The translations under genes were made by a program, and so were the position numbers. Of a stretch of 64,000 bases of DNA, positions 23,533-33,791 are shown in pieces. Below the pieces are notes generated by a model that saw nothing but the letters and a program-made list of their open reading frames with translations, searched no databases and had not been told where the DNA came from. The stretch is from Stereocaulon alpinum. Taxonomy: Eukaryota; Ascomycota; Lecanoromycetes; Lecanorales; Stereocaulaceae. The stretch is from the NCBI GenBank assembly GCA_018257865.1, contig JAEUBA010000035.1, positions 233,195 through 297,194 of the forward strand, given 5' to 3'. The first letter of the stretch is position 1. The number at the start of each line of letters is the position of its first letter.

Positions 23533-24463
23533 TCAAACTTCCTCTTTCTCCTCCCCTCCCATCCTTAACAACATACTCCTCCACTTCCCCCCTTTCGCCT
23601 CCATAAGCGGGCTCATCATCCTGACCTGCCCGGTCGCTCGATCAATGACCTTGTGTTTCGTTTGCCCTAACCAAGCATTAGCCAAGTCCACTCCAGAACA
23701 GTCTCGACCCTTGATCGACTCACCCATGCCGATAGGATGAAAATTTTGATAGATATTCTCCCAGTTCCCTGCCGGCACATCATACGTCTCATGCATGATC
23801 CCAATATGTGGCCACTGCTTCTGTGTATCCGCCCACCAGTTCCAGCCCACCATATGGGTAGGTCCGCGGGCGAAGCGGTGGAGGTGCTCGATGGACTTCC
23901 AATACGATATTGATACGAGAGCATTGCCGCCGCCGGGGGTAACCATGGTCATGTTGTCGGTTTTACCAAGAAAGCCCCACTTTTCCTTATCCGAGGCCGC
24001 TTCTTTCCACATGTTTTGGAAGTAGTGGGACAGGGTTTTGAAGCCGGGGGCGAAGAGGCCTAGAGGACTGCTGGGGTGTTAGCTGTATGCTCGCTAAGAG
24101 TTTCTCTTTTTATGTAAGAGCAACGACTTACTGGTTGTAATTTGCTCCTACGATAAAAACGACGACGCCCTTGTCTGAGTTCTTCTCCGGTGGTGAGCCA
24201 TCCGCGTCAGGTATTGGTGCAGTCATGCGTTTCAGATAAGGCGTAGGAAGGGAGGGATTGCGAGTAAAACCCTTCGTAATGAGAATGCCATTAATGATCT
24301 TAGCCAGTAGGAGTACCGCTGCAGGAAGTAGAGCAACACGAGTAGGAAGGAGTAGGACGAGAATAGATTGCACACAAGCTCCAAGCGCAAGCCATGTTGT
24401 GAGGTTGAAGTTCTGCTTGATAAAGGTGTCCGACATGAATGATAGGGTAGCAATGATACCCAT
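23533..24463 (-). CDS. af470-like monooxygenase (DUF4188 family)
   Basis: Member of the fungal DUF4188 family, which includes the fumagillin-pathway ABM monooxygenase Af470; substrate unknown here. Two exons: 24132-24463 and 23533-24067; 288 residues. The N-terminal third is hydrophobic, with two to three membrane-spanning stretches (TTWLALGACVQSILVLLLP, VALLPAAVLLLAKIINGILI). The catalytic domain follows: KGVVVFIVGANYNHPLGLFAPGF, then YFQNMWKEAA and the dimeric alpha/beta-barrel-like part NALVSISYWKSIEHLHRFARG, MVGWNWW, HIGIMHETYDVPAGNWENIY. The intron (GTAAGT...CAGCAG) falls at the Asn-His in NYNHPLG, and the join restores the family signature. It is divergent from a SnoaL-like gene and near a Zn2Cys6 regulator, which suggests a small accessory-metabolism group. 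Confidence 0.9.
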
Positions 24464-25206
24464 GATTGCGACCTGCTTTTACAAATGAGGACCACGTGTA
24501 GAGATTACTGGGCGCAGAGTGGAGAGGATTCAAAGATGAAAGGATCGATAAAGGCGGGACGGGATGGACGCTGCAATTATATCAAGAGCTCTTGTGTAAC
24601 GCATCAGCAGCTGGGAGGCAGAGTCGCTCCGATCTCCGCCACCAATGGTCATTCATGGTATGCAAAATAGCCGCAACGCAGGAAGGAGGAACAGCAATGT
24701 TGATCTTTACCTGTGCCCGTTAAAGTGATCTCGCTCATCTATGATACAACTGGGTTCGTTACCGAGAATTACCCTTAGATATCAAGCCGTCGGGGTAGCT
24801 TTCCTCCGCGTATCAAGCGGAAACGGTGAGTCAAGCCACCCTTAGAAGCGCCCCAAGCTTTAACGGCCCGATGCCGTAGACGTAAGGTTCATTGGGCCAT
24901 TGGGTACCTACGCGACCCAGGTTTCCTCTGCTCCAGGCTCGTTTACCGTATTGGGGGCCAGCATTTGCGCCAGTCTATACATTCGAAGCTGCAACATGAT
25001 TATGTAGCCTGCTTGCAAGACCGTATGGGCAGCTTGGGAGAGCGACCTCAAGCACGACTCATCAAAGAGCATATCACGTGGACGATGCAAGCCCGGAGGC
25101 TGGCGGACACCTGCTCGATCTTCCCCCCCTTTCCAGCCTGAAGTAACCCAGCTTCTTCTTTGTATACACTACAATTGCTTCAACCTGAAGTCTGCAAAAC
25201 TCTAAT
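24464..25206. promoter_or_regulatory. Divergent promoter region monooxygenase / SnoaL-like
   Basis: 743 bp between two head-to-head start codons. It should contain both promoters and may co-regulate them. No coding frame is convincing. Confidence 0.45.
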
Positions 25207-25809
25207 ATGGCCCATCACAAGCCTCCCTTCACCCTCCAAACAGCCCACGAAAAAGTCAAAGCAGCCCAAGCTCTCTGGAACACGAGAGACGCAGCCAAAG
25301 TAGCGCTGGCCTACACGCCCAATTCAATTTGGCGCAACAGGGATACGTTCTTGCGTGGGCATGATGAGATCAAACCTTTCCTAACGAAGAAGTGGGAGCG
25401 TGAGCAGTATGTGTTCAGACCATCCTTTACCGCAAGTGGGGCTAGCCGCAAGTCATATCTCGAGGTGGAGACATGCCAACATAGAATACTAACCCCTCCA
25501 TATCATAGATCCTACCGTCTCCGCAAAGAACTCTTCGCAGTAGACACCTCCTCCACATCCTCCAATCGCATCGCAGTGGAGTTCTGGTATGAGTACCGAG
25601 ACGCAAAAGATAAGATGAAGTGGAAGCGGTGCTATGGCATCGAGCACTGGACTTACGCACAGGACGGCAAGATGGAGAAAAGGATGATGAGTGGAAATGA
25701 TGTCTTGCTTGGGAAGAATGGAAATGGGGAGGGAGAGGGTGGGAGATGGTTCAAGGATGGGGAGGATGTCGATAGCGTGGTGTTGGGGGAGAGGGATTGG
25801 CATGCTTGA
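25207..25809 (+). CDS. DUF1348 / SnoaL-like (NTF2 fold) protein
   Basis: Small NTF2-fold protein of the DUF1348 family; role unknown, and members are often annotated as nuclear transport factor 2-like. Two exons, 25207-25406 and 25509-25809, give 166 residues. The joined sequence WEREQ-SYRLRKELFAVD matches the family core KWxRExxYRLxKELWAF, which is why I remove the intron. The rest reads VEFWYEYRDAKDKMKWKRCYGIEHW, then MEKRMMSGNDV, the conserved end of the domain. The intron (GTATGT...CATAG) is exactly 102 nt and contains no stop, so an unspliced mRNA would encode a 200-residue protein with a 34-residue insert. No signal peptide is seen. The C-terminal Gly/Glu-rich tail is an extension beyond the family's usual end. 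Confidence 0.88.
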   Translation: MAHHKPPFTLQTAHEKVKAAQALWNTRDAAKVALAYTPNSIWRNRDTFLRGHDEIKPFLTKKWEREQYVFRPSFTASGASRKSYLEVETCQHRILTPPYHRSYRLRKELFAVDTSSTSSNRIAVEFWYEYRDAKDKMKWKRCYGIEHWTYAQDGKMEKRMMSGNDVLLGKNGNGEGEGGRWFKDGEDVDSVVLGERDWHA

Positions 25810-26593
25810 ATGTGGCGTTACCAGCCATCATTGCTTTTGGAGGATAGCTTCAGGCGCGCAGCCTCTGGTCGTGTATGCTGTCTGATGAGACTCATGTTTT
25901 CGCAAGAATGTCTGGGTCATCACGGGGTATAATCCCGATTGGTTGCAATTGAGACGTGTCTTCCGGAATAATCAATTCTCCTTAGAGATCAAGCACATGG
26001 ACTCCAATCACCAACGAGAAATCAATGCTGCTCGCGCTACCAACCTGTCTACCTACTCTCCCTCCTCCTTTACAAAAGCCCCCCAACTGAACTTGCATGC
26101 ATCGAAAAAGTACCTGGAATAGCCTGCCCTTGCCCTGCCCCTGCCATGTAGTATTCTCGAGTCTTCCCCATAGCCAATAAGCATCAATTTGCTGTGCGAG
26201 GTCGGGCTGAACCGGTAGAAGTACATGTTAAGCAGATAACTGATCGAGTGATTGGGTGAGTGATGGATGGATTGCATTGCTTTGCATAGTCGATGACCGA
26301 ATAAAAAGAGTTCCAACGCTCCGACCGCGCACGCTGAATAAAATGCCTGGATTTGGTTGCCGCCCTTGGATAACTTGATTCGTTGCCTGGATGAAATGGA
26401 AAGTTGCCGGTCGAGTATTAGTGTACGTACACAAAACTGTGGTTCGAGCGGGTACGTGATTTGCTGGTGAGAGATGTGTGATGTTGCTTGGGTCTATAGA
26501 CGGAGGGGGACGATGTCCGAGCCAGCGGAGACCGTTCCGTACTCCTTCTGTTTTTTGCGTGTGTGAGATCCCTCACTCAGCCTAAGATCATGC
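25810..26593. other. Convergent intergenic, 784 bp
   Basis: Between the 3' ends of the SnoaL-like gene and the Zn2Cys6 regulator. It is longer than the other convergent spacers in the window, but no coding frame is convincing. Confidence 0.45.
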
Positions 26594-28021
26594 TTAGTTT
26601 GGACCTTTCTTGTTCAGAGCCCTGAGCATATCACTGTCTGCGCTTGATCTCCCCGCCCCATCAGCATTCTGCCCCTGTGGAGCAAGCATGTCCCTGACAG
26701 CCATGCCACCTCTCTGTCCACTACCGTTGCCATTTCCCTCTCGATTCTGACTTGGAGGAGGCGTACGTCCCTGATCGCGTGGTGGGAGCACCTGAGGTGG
26801 GTGAAGACCGCTTGGATATTGGTATCCAGACTGCGACGAGGTGCTTCCGTGAGGCGAGCCCGAAGCACGAGCATCGTAGGAATATGCGGATTGCGGCGAA
26901 GATCGACGCGGAGCAGGCGGTTGCTGTGCCTGCTGCTGCGGTTGCGGAGGGGGGTAGGAATATGGTTGACCCTGTGTCGGGTAAGGCGCTGATTGATAAG
27001 AAGTCGCAGAAGATGCAGGTGAAGCAGGAACGAGCCCAGTGGGATCTGGGTACTCGTATCCACCACCCGAGCCACGACGACCAGTAGGGGCCGGCGGGTG
27101 ACCCTGGTAGGGAGTGTGTGAGGAGAATTCTTCGGGAGGTGCAGATGGTGGGGGAGGGGCGGGCTGGAAGTTCTCATCCGAACGGAGACGCTTGAGACTC
27201 ACTTTATCTTGAGCATGGGGAGGCTGTGGGGGACCTCGGTCATCGTATACGGGGGCCCCTTGATAAGGGCCTGGTGGTGGCATTGGGTAGCCGTGCGGTG
27301 GTGGTGGGTAATTGGGGTCGTGAGACATGGGAGGACCCAGAGGCTGTCCGTGTGCACCATAGATGGCCGGCTGCCCCTGTTGTGGATAGATTGGTCTCCC
27401 GCCACGTTGGGGTGGCATGGCCCCAGGGTTTCGGAGATGCGGATACGCGGTGTGGGCCGGCACGAAGGCTTGCGCCTGGGAGGAGACGGGAGTGAAAATG
27501 CATTCTTGCTGGAAACGTTGGCAATTGGTGCAACGTCCATCATCTGAAGCTTCGAAACCCGAGCAGCGAATCTATAGACAGTCAGTACAATCTTCAACAA
27601 GAAAAGTCCCTTATCCACATACCTTGCGCCTCCTACAGTATCGACACGCTATAGCCGTCCTCTGCCTTGGTGCGGGCTGACTCTGGTACGCCATATGCTG
27701 TGGAGGAAGACCTCTAGGGTCTGGCGGATACGGAGCGTACATATCGTGAGGAGGATACATTCCTGGATGCTGGTGGTGTTGCGCGTGTTGAGGAGGGGGT
27801 AGGGTAACCATGTCGCCTGGTGTTGAAGGTGAACTTCCGTAGGGTTGTGGAGGAGGCTTGGAAGCAGTTAGCAGAAGTCACAAGGTACTGTAGATTTATG
27901 ACGCAGGATTCTTCACCCTATAATTTAATGCTTGCGACGGAGCTGGATATGCGCCTCTTTGTGGTTGACTTTCCCACTGGGGAGGCGGATACTGTCCCTG
28001 TTTATTTGGGTCGCTGGACAT
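26594..28021 (-). CDS. Zn(2)-Cys(6) transcription factor, Pro/Gln-rich
   Basis: Fungal binuclear zinc-cluster DNA-binding regulator. Three exons: 27917-28021, 27623-27856 and 26594-27571; 438 residues. The zinc cluster starts at residue 106: IACRYCRRRKIRCSG, then GRCTNC and a last Cys in QQECIF, fitting CX2CX6CX10CX2CX6C. A conserved SSQAQAFVPAHTAYPHLR follows. Both flanks are Pro/Gln/Tyr-rich and disordered, typical of activation regions. No fungal-specific TF middle homology domain is present, so the protein is short for the class. The start at 28021 is supported by an in-frame stop upstream with no intervening Met. Intron 1 uses the unusual donor GTGAAG with a clear CTAAC branch; intron 2 interrupts the cluster between CRRRK and IRC, a common position. 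Target genes are unknown; the neighbouring monooxygenase pair is a candidate. Confidence 0.88.
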
Positions 28022-31000
28022 TGGCGGTGTGTAGACGGATCCTTCCACTTCCTGACTGTACTTCTTAACGATGACTTCCTGCCAGTCTCATGTTATCGAG
28101 GCGCTGGTCAGGTGAAGAGGCGTGCGTTGTCGGATCCGTTAGCCGTAAAGGAATAAAGTTGCGGTGAGGCCGGGCGGCGATGGATGACAGATCAAGAGCC
28201 AACGGGGTTTCGCTTGCTTGAAGGTTAGAAGCGGATGAGGATGGCTAGCAGCAGAATTGCTTGGGACAGCGGATAGCCTCGAGTACGATTGGACGTTTGA
28301 CGTGATGTTTGTCTTGGTTTGGAAGGCGAGTGGCAAGGATGAATGCCACGTTGTGCGGGAGTGTTCGAGTGTTACGATGTTTGGGGAAAAATATGATGAG
28401 GGTTAGGGAAGTTTAGGGAAGGGTTGGACCCAGCTGAAAGGTTCACGGGTATTTAGGTCCCTTCGCCTGGTGAGCAAAGCCGGTGCTTGGGATTATGGCT
28501 CTATGGCAGGCGGGAGCGGCAATGTCTTTAGTAAAGTTGGGATGGTCGAGGATGGTCAAATGTAATAATGGCACGCTGATCGCTTCTCCTAATAATTAAT
28601 CTATCCACCCTTCCTTGCCCTTCTCCATCCCCACCAAACCACAACCAATCCCCCCCCTGGGTCCGAGAGCGATTTCGCAGGGATCTTGCTTTTCTGACTT
28701 GACCTGGGCTGGAAGGATGTGTTACAATACGCCGATTCGCTAGTGTCGCAGCCCGATGTTGCTTCTAGCACAAGATTTCGCCCGCAATGCCGCCACACTC
28801 GCTTCAGTCCAGCTGGAAACTCTCACTCTCCCCCGTTTGCTGGGCGTTCACTAGTTGAGTAATATATTACTGAGTCATTTAAGCTTTCCTGGCTGATGGC
28901 TACCCCAAGACTATCGAGCCTCCTATGATGGTCCTCTCCCGAAACCTTGCCGGAAGGGTTCGCAACCGTACTTCCTTGTGTGCAGATACGAAGAGAATCG
29001 CTGCAATGCAGGCTCGGCGAGGTGACGACTTTGAAGTAAGGGAGATGCAGAGGCAGTCAGTTTGAGATTGTCTCAGGGAGTCCACATGGCATATGCCGAA
29101 AGTGTGGTCACATTACGATGACTGCGTCCTGCAAATGCCCTGCGAGAATGTAGGGGGTTCGACATCATGCATCCATCTAGTCTCAATGCTGTTAGGCATG
29201 AACCGCTACTTTCGTCTGCTACTTCCCACACACCAAGGATTATGTAGCGCTACTTCACTCGTAAGCATCAGGTAGGTATGGTGTTTTATACCTTTAAGCC
29301 AGTGCTTAAAACGGCAACAAGTGTCGAGTGCGCTTTGGCGAACCCGAACCGCTGCAAGGTGTAATTTTTGGCTTGATGCACGAAGGCTCAGCCCGCGCTG
29401 GAACACCTGTCATTGGTCAGTCCATTTCGCCGATTGACATTTCTTTGGGCTTAGCGGAAGTGGAAGGATTTGGGGGCGGTTCCTCCAGGTCTTGTTCATC
29501 TATTTCGAAATGTGCACACCTTCTCTTGCAGGTTAAAGCTTGAGACATGCACAAAAGTAGCCCAGGAGGCGGCATGTGAGATGGGGCCAGCGTCTGCAGA
29601 GCTAGAGCCTAGAGGTGCAGCAGAAGGGCCAGAGCCAGCATTAGCGAGCATGCCAAGTGACGAAACAACGGGGCGATCATTGCCGCTTAGGACATAGCCC
29701 GGAAATGAACCTTGACAGGCCACGCGAGGATCGACCTTGGTGCAAAGCCTGTGCTCCATGAAGTTGATCCTACGTACTTCCCGGTACTTCCCAATCTAAC
29801 GTTTTAGGCTTGCAGTAATTATCTGCTCCTCTTTCTTTTAATTCACCCTCAGTATTACAAGCCTCAACCGTTAGGAGCGTGATGACCATACCTAAGCCAG
29901 CGCGTTCTCCGATCTAATTACGGATCTCCTCATCGAACAGACTTTCGCTCAGTTTCTGTCTGAATTTCGTATGACACACCTACTAAACTGTGTACTATTT
30001 TTACTCGCAACACTTCGTTCAAGCTGACGTGGCTTCGGCCCTGGTGTTGAAGTACGTAGTTCGAGATATACGTATGTTGCAACCGAGACTCCGGTGGAGT
30101 GGACACGTTACAGGTAACGGTTCGGGACGAAGAAATCCCGCCAATGTTGCCCTGTGCCCCTGTTGATACGGGTGTTATCTCACTTTAATTCACTAAGAAT
30201 AAGTGGGGAAAGGCCCAAAACCCATTTCCCGGAATGCGCGGCGGTCTCTTGCATTTCCATTGGTTGGCCCCTCACCAAGGCTCCCGTTCAATCTTGGTAC
30301 ACCAGCTTTGCCGCTCGTAATCTTTATTATTACTACTTAGGGCGGGATCTTTGGCAGTATCGCTACACTTCCTGGCTCTGGCTAGTGATGCTGATGAGAG
30401 CAGTCATGTGGTGCAGCCGATCAGCCTTTAGCGGCAGCGTATCGCTGGACTTGGATGCCTGAATACTTATGTTGGAATCTCTCGACAATGCACATCTGTC
30501 CATGCCGACAAAATATTGCTTTGGGCAGCAGACAACATGCTGCCAACTATTCTAAGGCAAGCGTGAGTTGCGGAGCTGTCAAGCGTGCTTGCTGCACAAC
30601 ATGACGCACGTTAGCGCAGAAGCAAGGGTCTCATGCTGGATTGCGGCGGGGGCGTCTCATGTGCTCTGATTTAAATCAGACTCGGCTGTGATGGTCGAAG
30701 ACAGAGCGCAAATAGTTCCGGTTATACCTGCCAGTTTCCGTGTAACACATTGTGTTTTGGAAGTAGTCGATAAGCAGTAGTAGTGTCACGCTCACATTGT
30801 CAAACACGGACCCCTCAAGCACTCCTTAGGTAAGGCGCGCTATTTGGGTAGACACTGATAGTCGACATCACCAATGCAACCTGCATGCTTTAAAAAGGTA
30901 GGTCGAATCACAACACCTAATTTCTTTACGTTGGCCGTAGACGAATGTGGTGAAAAGGACCGAGTCAGAATCATTGGCTACAGCTTTGGGTAAGGCGCTA

Positions 31001-33791
31001 TGAGCGCTGTAGAAAATGCATCACAGCACATCCTCTGTGGTGCGGGAGTTGCTGGTTGCATAATCTCCTGGGAGGAAACGAGCGTTGAGCAGGTTTCAGG
31101 GCTCGTTCTTTGGTCGCGCATTGAAGGTTCGGCAAGAGATCAGCCCGTACTTATGCGGCCCCGTAGGGTAGAGGCGATGCGGGTAGGAAACAATTCTGGT
31201 TGGGTTCCAAGTGACGGCTCGCCGCGCAAATGCCATGTGGGTTCGGTGGGCTCGTGGAGGTTCCGTGCTCTGGACGGGAACGGCACGCTGCAGCGGTGGT
31301 GGGGGGCGTGTATCACCCCGAGACAGGCTGGGCGCTTCGACCTCTCGATATGCAATTATGACGTGAGGCGATCAACGCACTCACTGCAAGCCCGCGAATG
31401 GCGGCTATGGTGCTCCTGGTCCCCAGTCTTGTGATCATGTTTCGATCTCGCCTTCGGACGCAGGGTGTTCTTGATCCAATCTTCACCCATTCCATTGGCC
31501 GCGAATGAGATTTCGACCAACCCTGTATGCACCTTGACTCTTGTGTCGACAGTCTTGTTGTAGCACTTGATTCGTCTTTGTCACCGTCTATTGACCTCAT
31601 GCATGCAACATATCTTGTCAGCTGCGCGCTTTGACTGTCAAGACTCCACTTTGGTCATTTTCGTTAGTTCTGTTGCGGTCCGTTCTAACATTCTTCACAT
31701 TTTCGAGACAGTGTCTGAGTGAACCTGGTTGACCCCCCGCAATCGGCACCTATCTCATTGTGCGAGCCGAAACATCGGATTGTGGGTTTCTGTACCTCTG
31801 CAATCTCTCAGCAACGCCAATCGTAGACTCCTGGCTGGGTGTTGTGATCTCGGAAGGTTTTAGTCGTGGGTCCTAGTGCATCAAGATCCTAGATGGTCTA
31901 GCATTCTTTGTGGGTGGAGCAATGAAGCTATCCAACCGCCTGGCAGGGAATTATCCGGCCAAGCCGTCTCGCTCGTCTAAGCGGCCGACTGATTTGCCCA
32001 GGGATGACATGTACCCACCCTCGCTCCACAATCCTTGGCCTCGGCCCTGCTCAGGTCGCTGCTTTTACTGGAATCCTTCAATCGATAGTGTAAGCCCCTG
32101 TATCGGTAATCATGGGAAGATCAGGCGATCAGATGACTGAAAATGCATGCGAGCCTAAGAATTAGATTCCGCTCAGCCTCGACCATCGGAGAATCAAAAG
32201 TGTAAGTGTTGCAAAGACGAATCAACGGAGGCGGAAGCGATTATGGCGGGCCGAGTCCTCGTAATCATCTTGTCCGCGCCGTCGTAGTGAAAGTCAACGC
32301 CTCTGGCGCCTTTGCAATCTGTGCGACAAGCACGCAAAGTGGCAAATTTCGAGGCCTGTATGTTGAAATCCATTGCGCTTCGAGGTCGCTGAAGGCGCAA
32401 AAGTTGCAAAGGTCACGACAAAGTCTTCGGCGAGCATGCCAACGCATCATCTACCCACACGATGGCGCGTGGCATGTGTGGAGCTTCATATTGCGAAACC
32501 GATTGGCCATGAGCCTACGATCGGCGACGACTGCATTAGCGCCATCCGCCAAGTGGACGAGCCACGTAGGGCGTGAATGCATATTCTTACCAATGTCAGC
32601 AACAAACAATTGGAAGCATTGCCATGAAACAAGCAAAACACCATACGAAGGATCTCAGTGAGAGTCTCCGGTCATGGTCACAGGTTCAATCGATAGGATT
32701 TTGCGACGGACAGCTATGCCGCAGTCTGAGGCCAGTATAGGCAACAACGAAATAAGGTGATGACTGGCAGACTGCAGGAAACGCTCGATGCCGTGTGCTC
32801 CGGTAGTTGCCTATGCTGGGCCGCAATCGTTGTAGGACAGTCTTCTCAGCATCGAAAATTGTGATGCAGAGAGCAGCCTACATTTGCTATGGCTGCGGAA
32901 CATGCGCTGAAAGTGCCATAGGGGAGCAGATGTTAAACGTTTCGTTGAAAGCGAAAATTTCGACTTGGTATGAAGCCGGGGGAATCTGTGAGCGGAGTAG
33001 ATCTTTGACACGGTCATGAGATGCTCCGCAGACCCCCGAATTCAGCAGGTAGGGAGCTAATACAAAAAAAGCAATCCAAAGGTGGAGCAATCCCTCGGCT
33101 TAAGCTGGCTAAGACACAAGGATTTGGCTGTTCATCTGCTTCCATGTCAGATTCTAGTGATGATTAATATGAAACTACAAGTTACATACTCAAGCGAAGC
33201 TAGCGCCTGCCATCGTAGGTGAACGTTGAAAGTAGGCCAACATCCGACCAAGGGCCTGTTCGAGTGGCTAAACGAAGGCTTCTTCAACCAGGTCACGACA
33301 CGACTGCTCATCGAAATAAAACATCAATGTTGCATGCTATTTGGACCTAACCTATGAAACTAAGCGAATTGTGTGTCCTTTCTATCTCGCGCCGCCATAT
33401 GTATCTTTCGACCATATGACCTTCAGTCATTAGACTGGGTAGTTCACCGTCATCAATCGTGGTTTGTAAAGAGAATTGTTGCATAACACTTTCGAAGGCC
33501 TTCATCCAATGCCACCAACTACCACAAGATGTAGCAACCAGCAGCAAGGGATCCAACCATCTCAAGTGTATAAGAGTGATGAGTAGAGTGTCGGTGCATG
33601 TAATCTCCACCTGTGATAAACCTCCCCGGCAAGATGATGCCTTGATAGAAAAGAGAGAAAGAATGAAAGAAGGTAAGAAGGTAAGAAGGTAAGAAGGTAA
33701 GAAGGTAAGAAAGAAAGAAAGAAAGGAAAAAGAACGACCATAACTTTTCCACCTCGCACTACTTCCCCTCAATCTTGAGTCTTTCGCAGCA
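28022..33791. other. Gene-poor region, 5.8 kb
   Basis: No frame longer than about 145 codons, no domain that I recognise, and no splice chain joining short frames. Base composition is not AT-rich, so it does not look like a RIP-mutated element. The left part must hold the promoter of the Zn2Cys6 regulator. The best isolated ATG frame (31000-31434, 144 codons) has atypical, Trp- and Arg-rich composition and I do not call it. A short tandem repeat sits at its right end. Confidence 0.55.
33668..33726. repeat. Tandem 8-mer then tetramer microsatellite
   Basis: About five head-to-tail copies of AAGGTAAG run directly into AAAG repeats. It lies about 65 bp downstream of the stop codon of the minus-strand RRM gene, so it may be in that gene's 3' untranslated region. 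Confidence 0.9.

Noticed and set aside
30154..30462. 102-codon frame starting MPLLIRVLSHF
   Set aside because: Composition unlike the genes around it and no recognisable motif.
31000..31434. 144-codon ATG frame in the gene-poor region
   Set aside because: Trp/Arg-rich with no domain, no splice partners and a long minus-strand shadow; it looks like chance.
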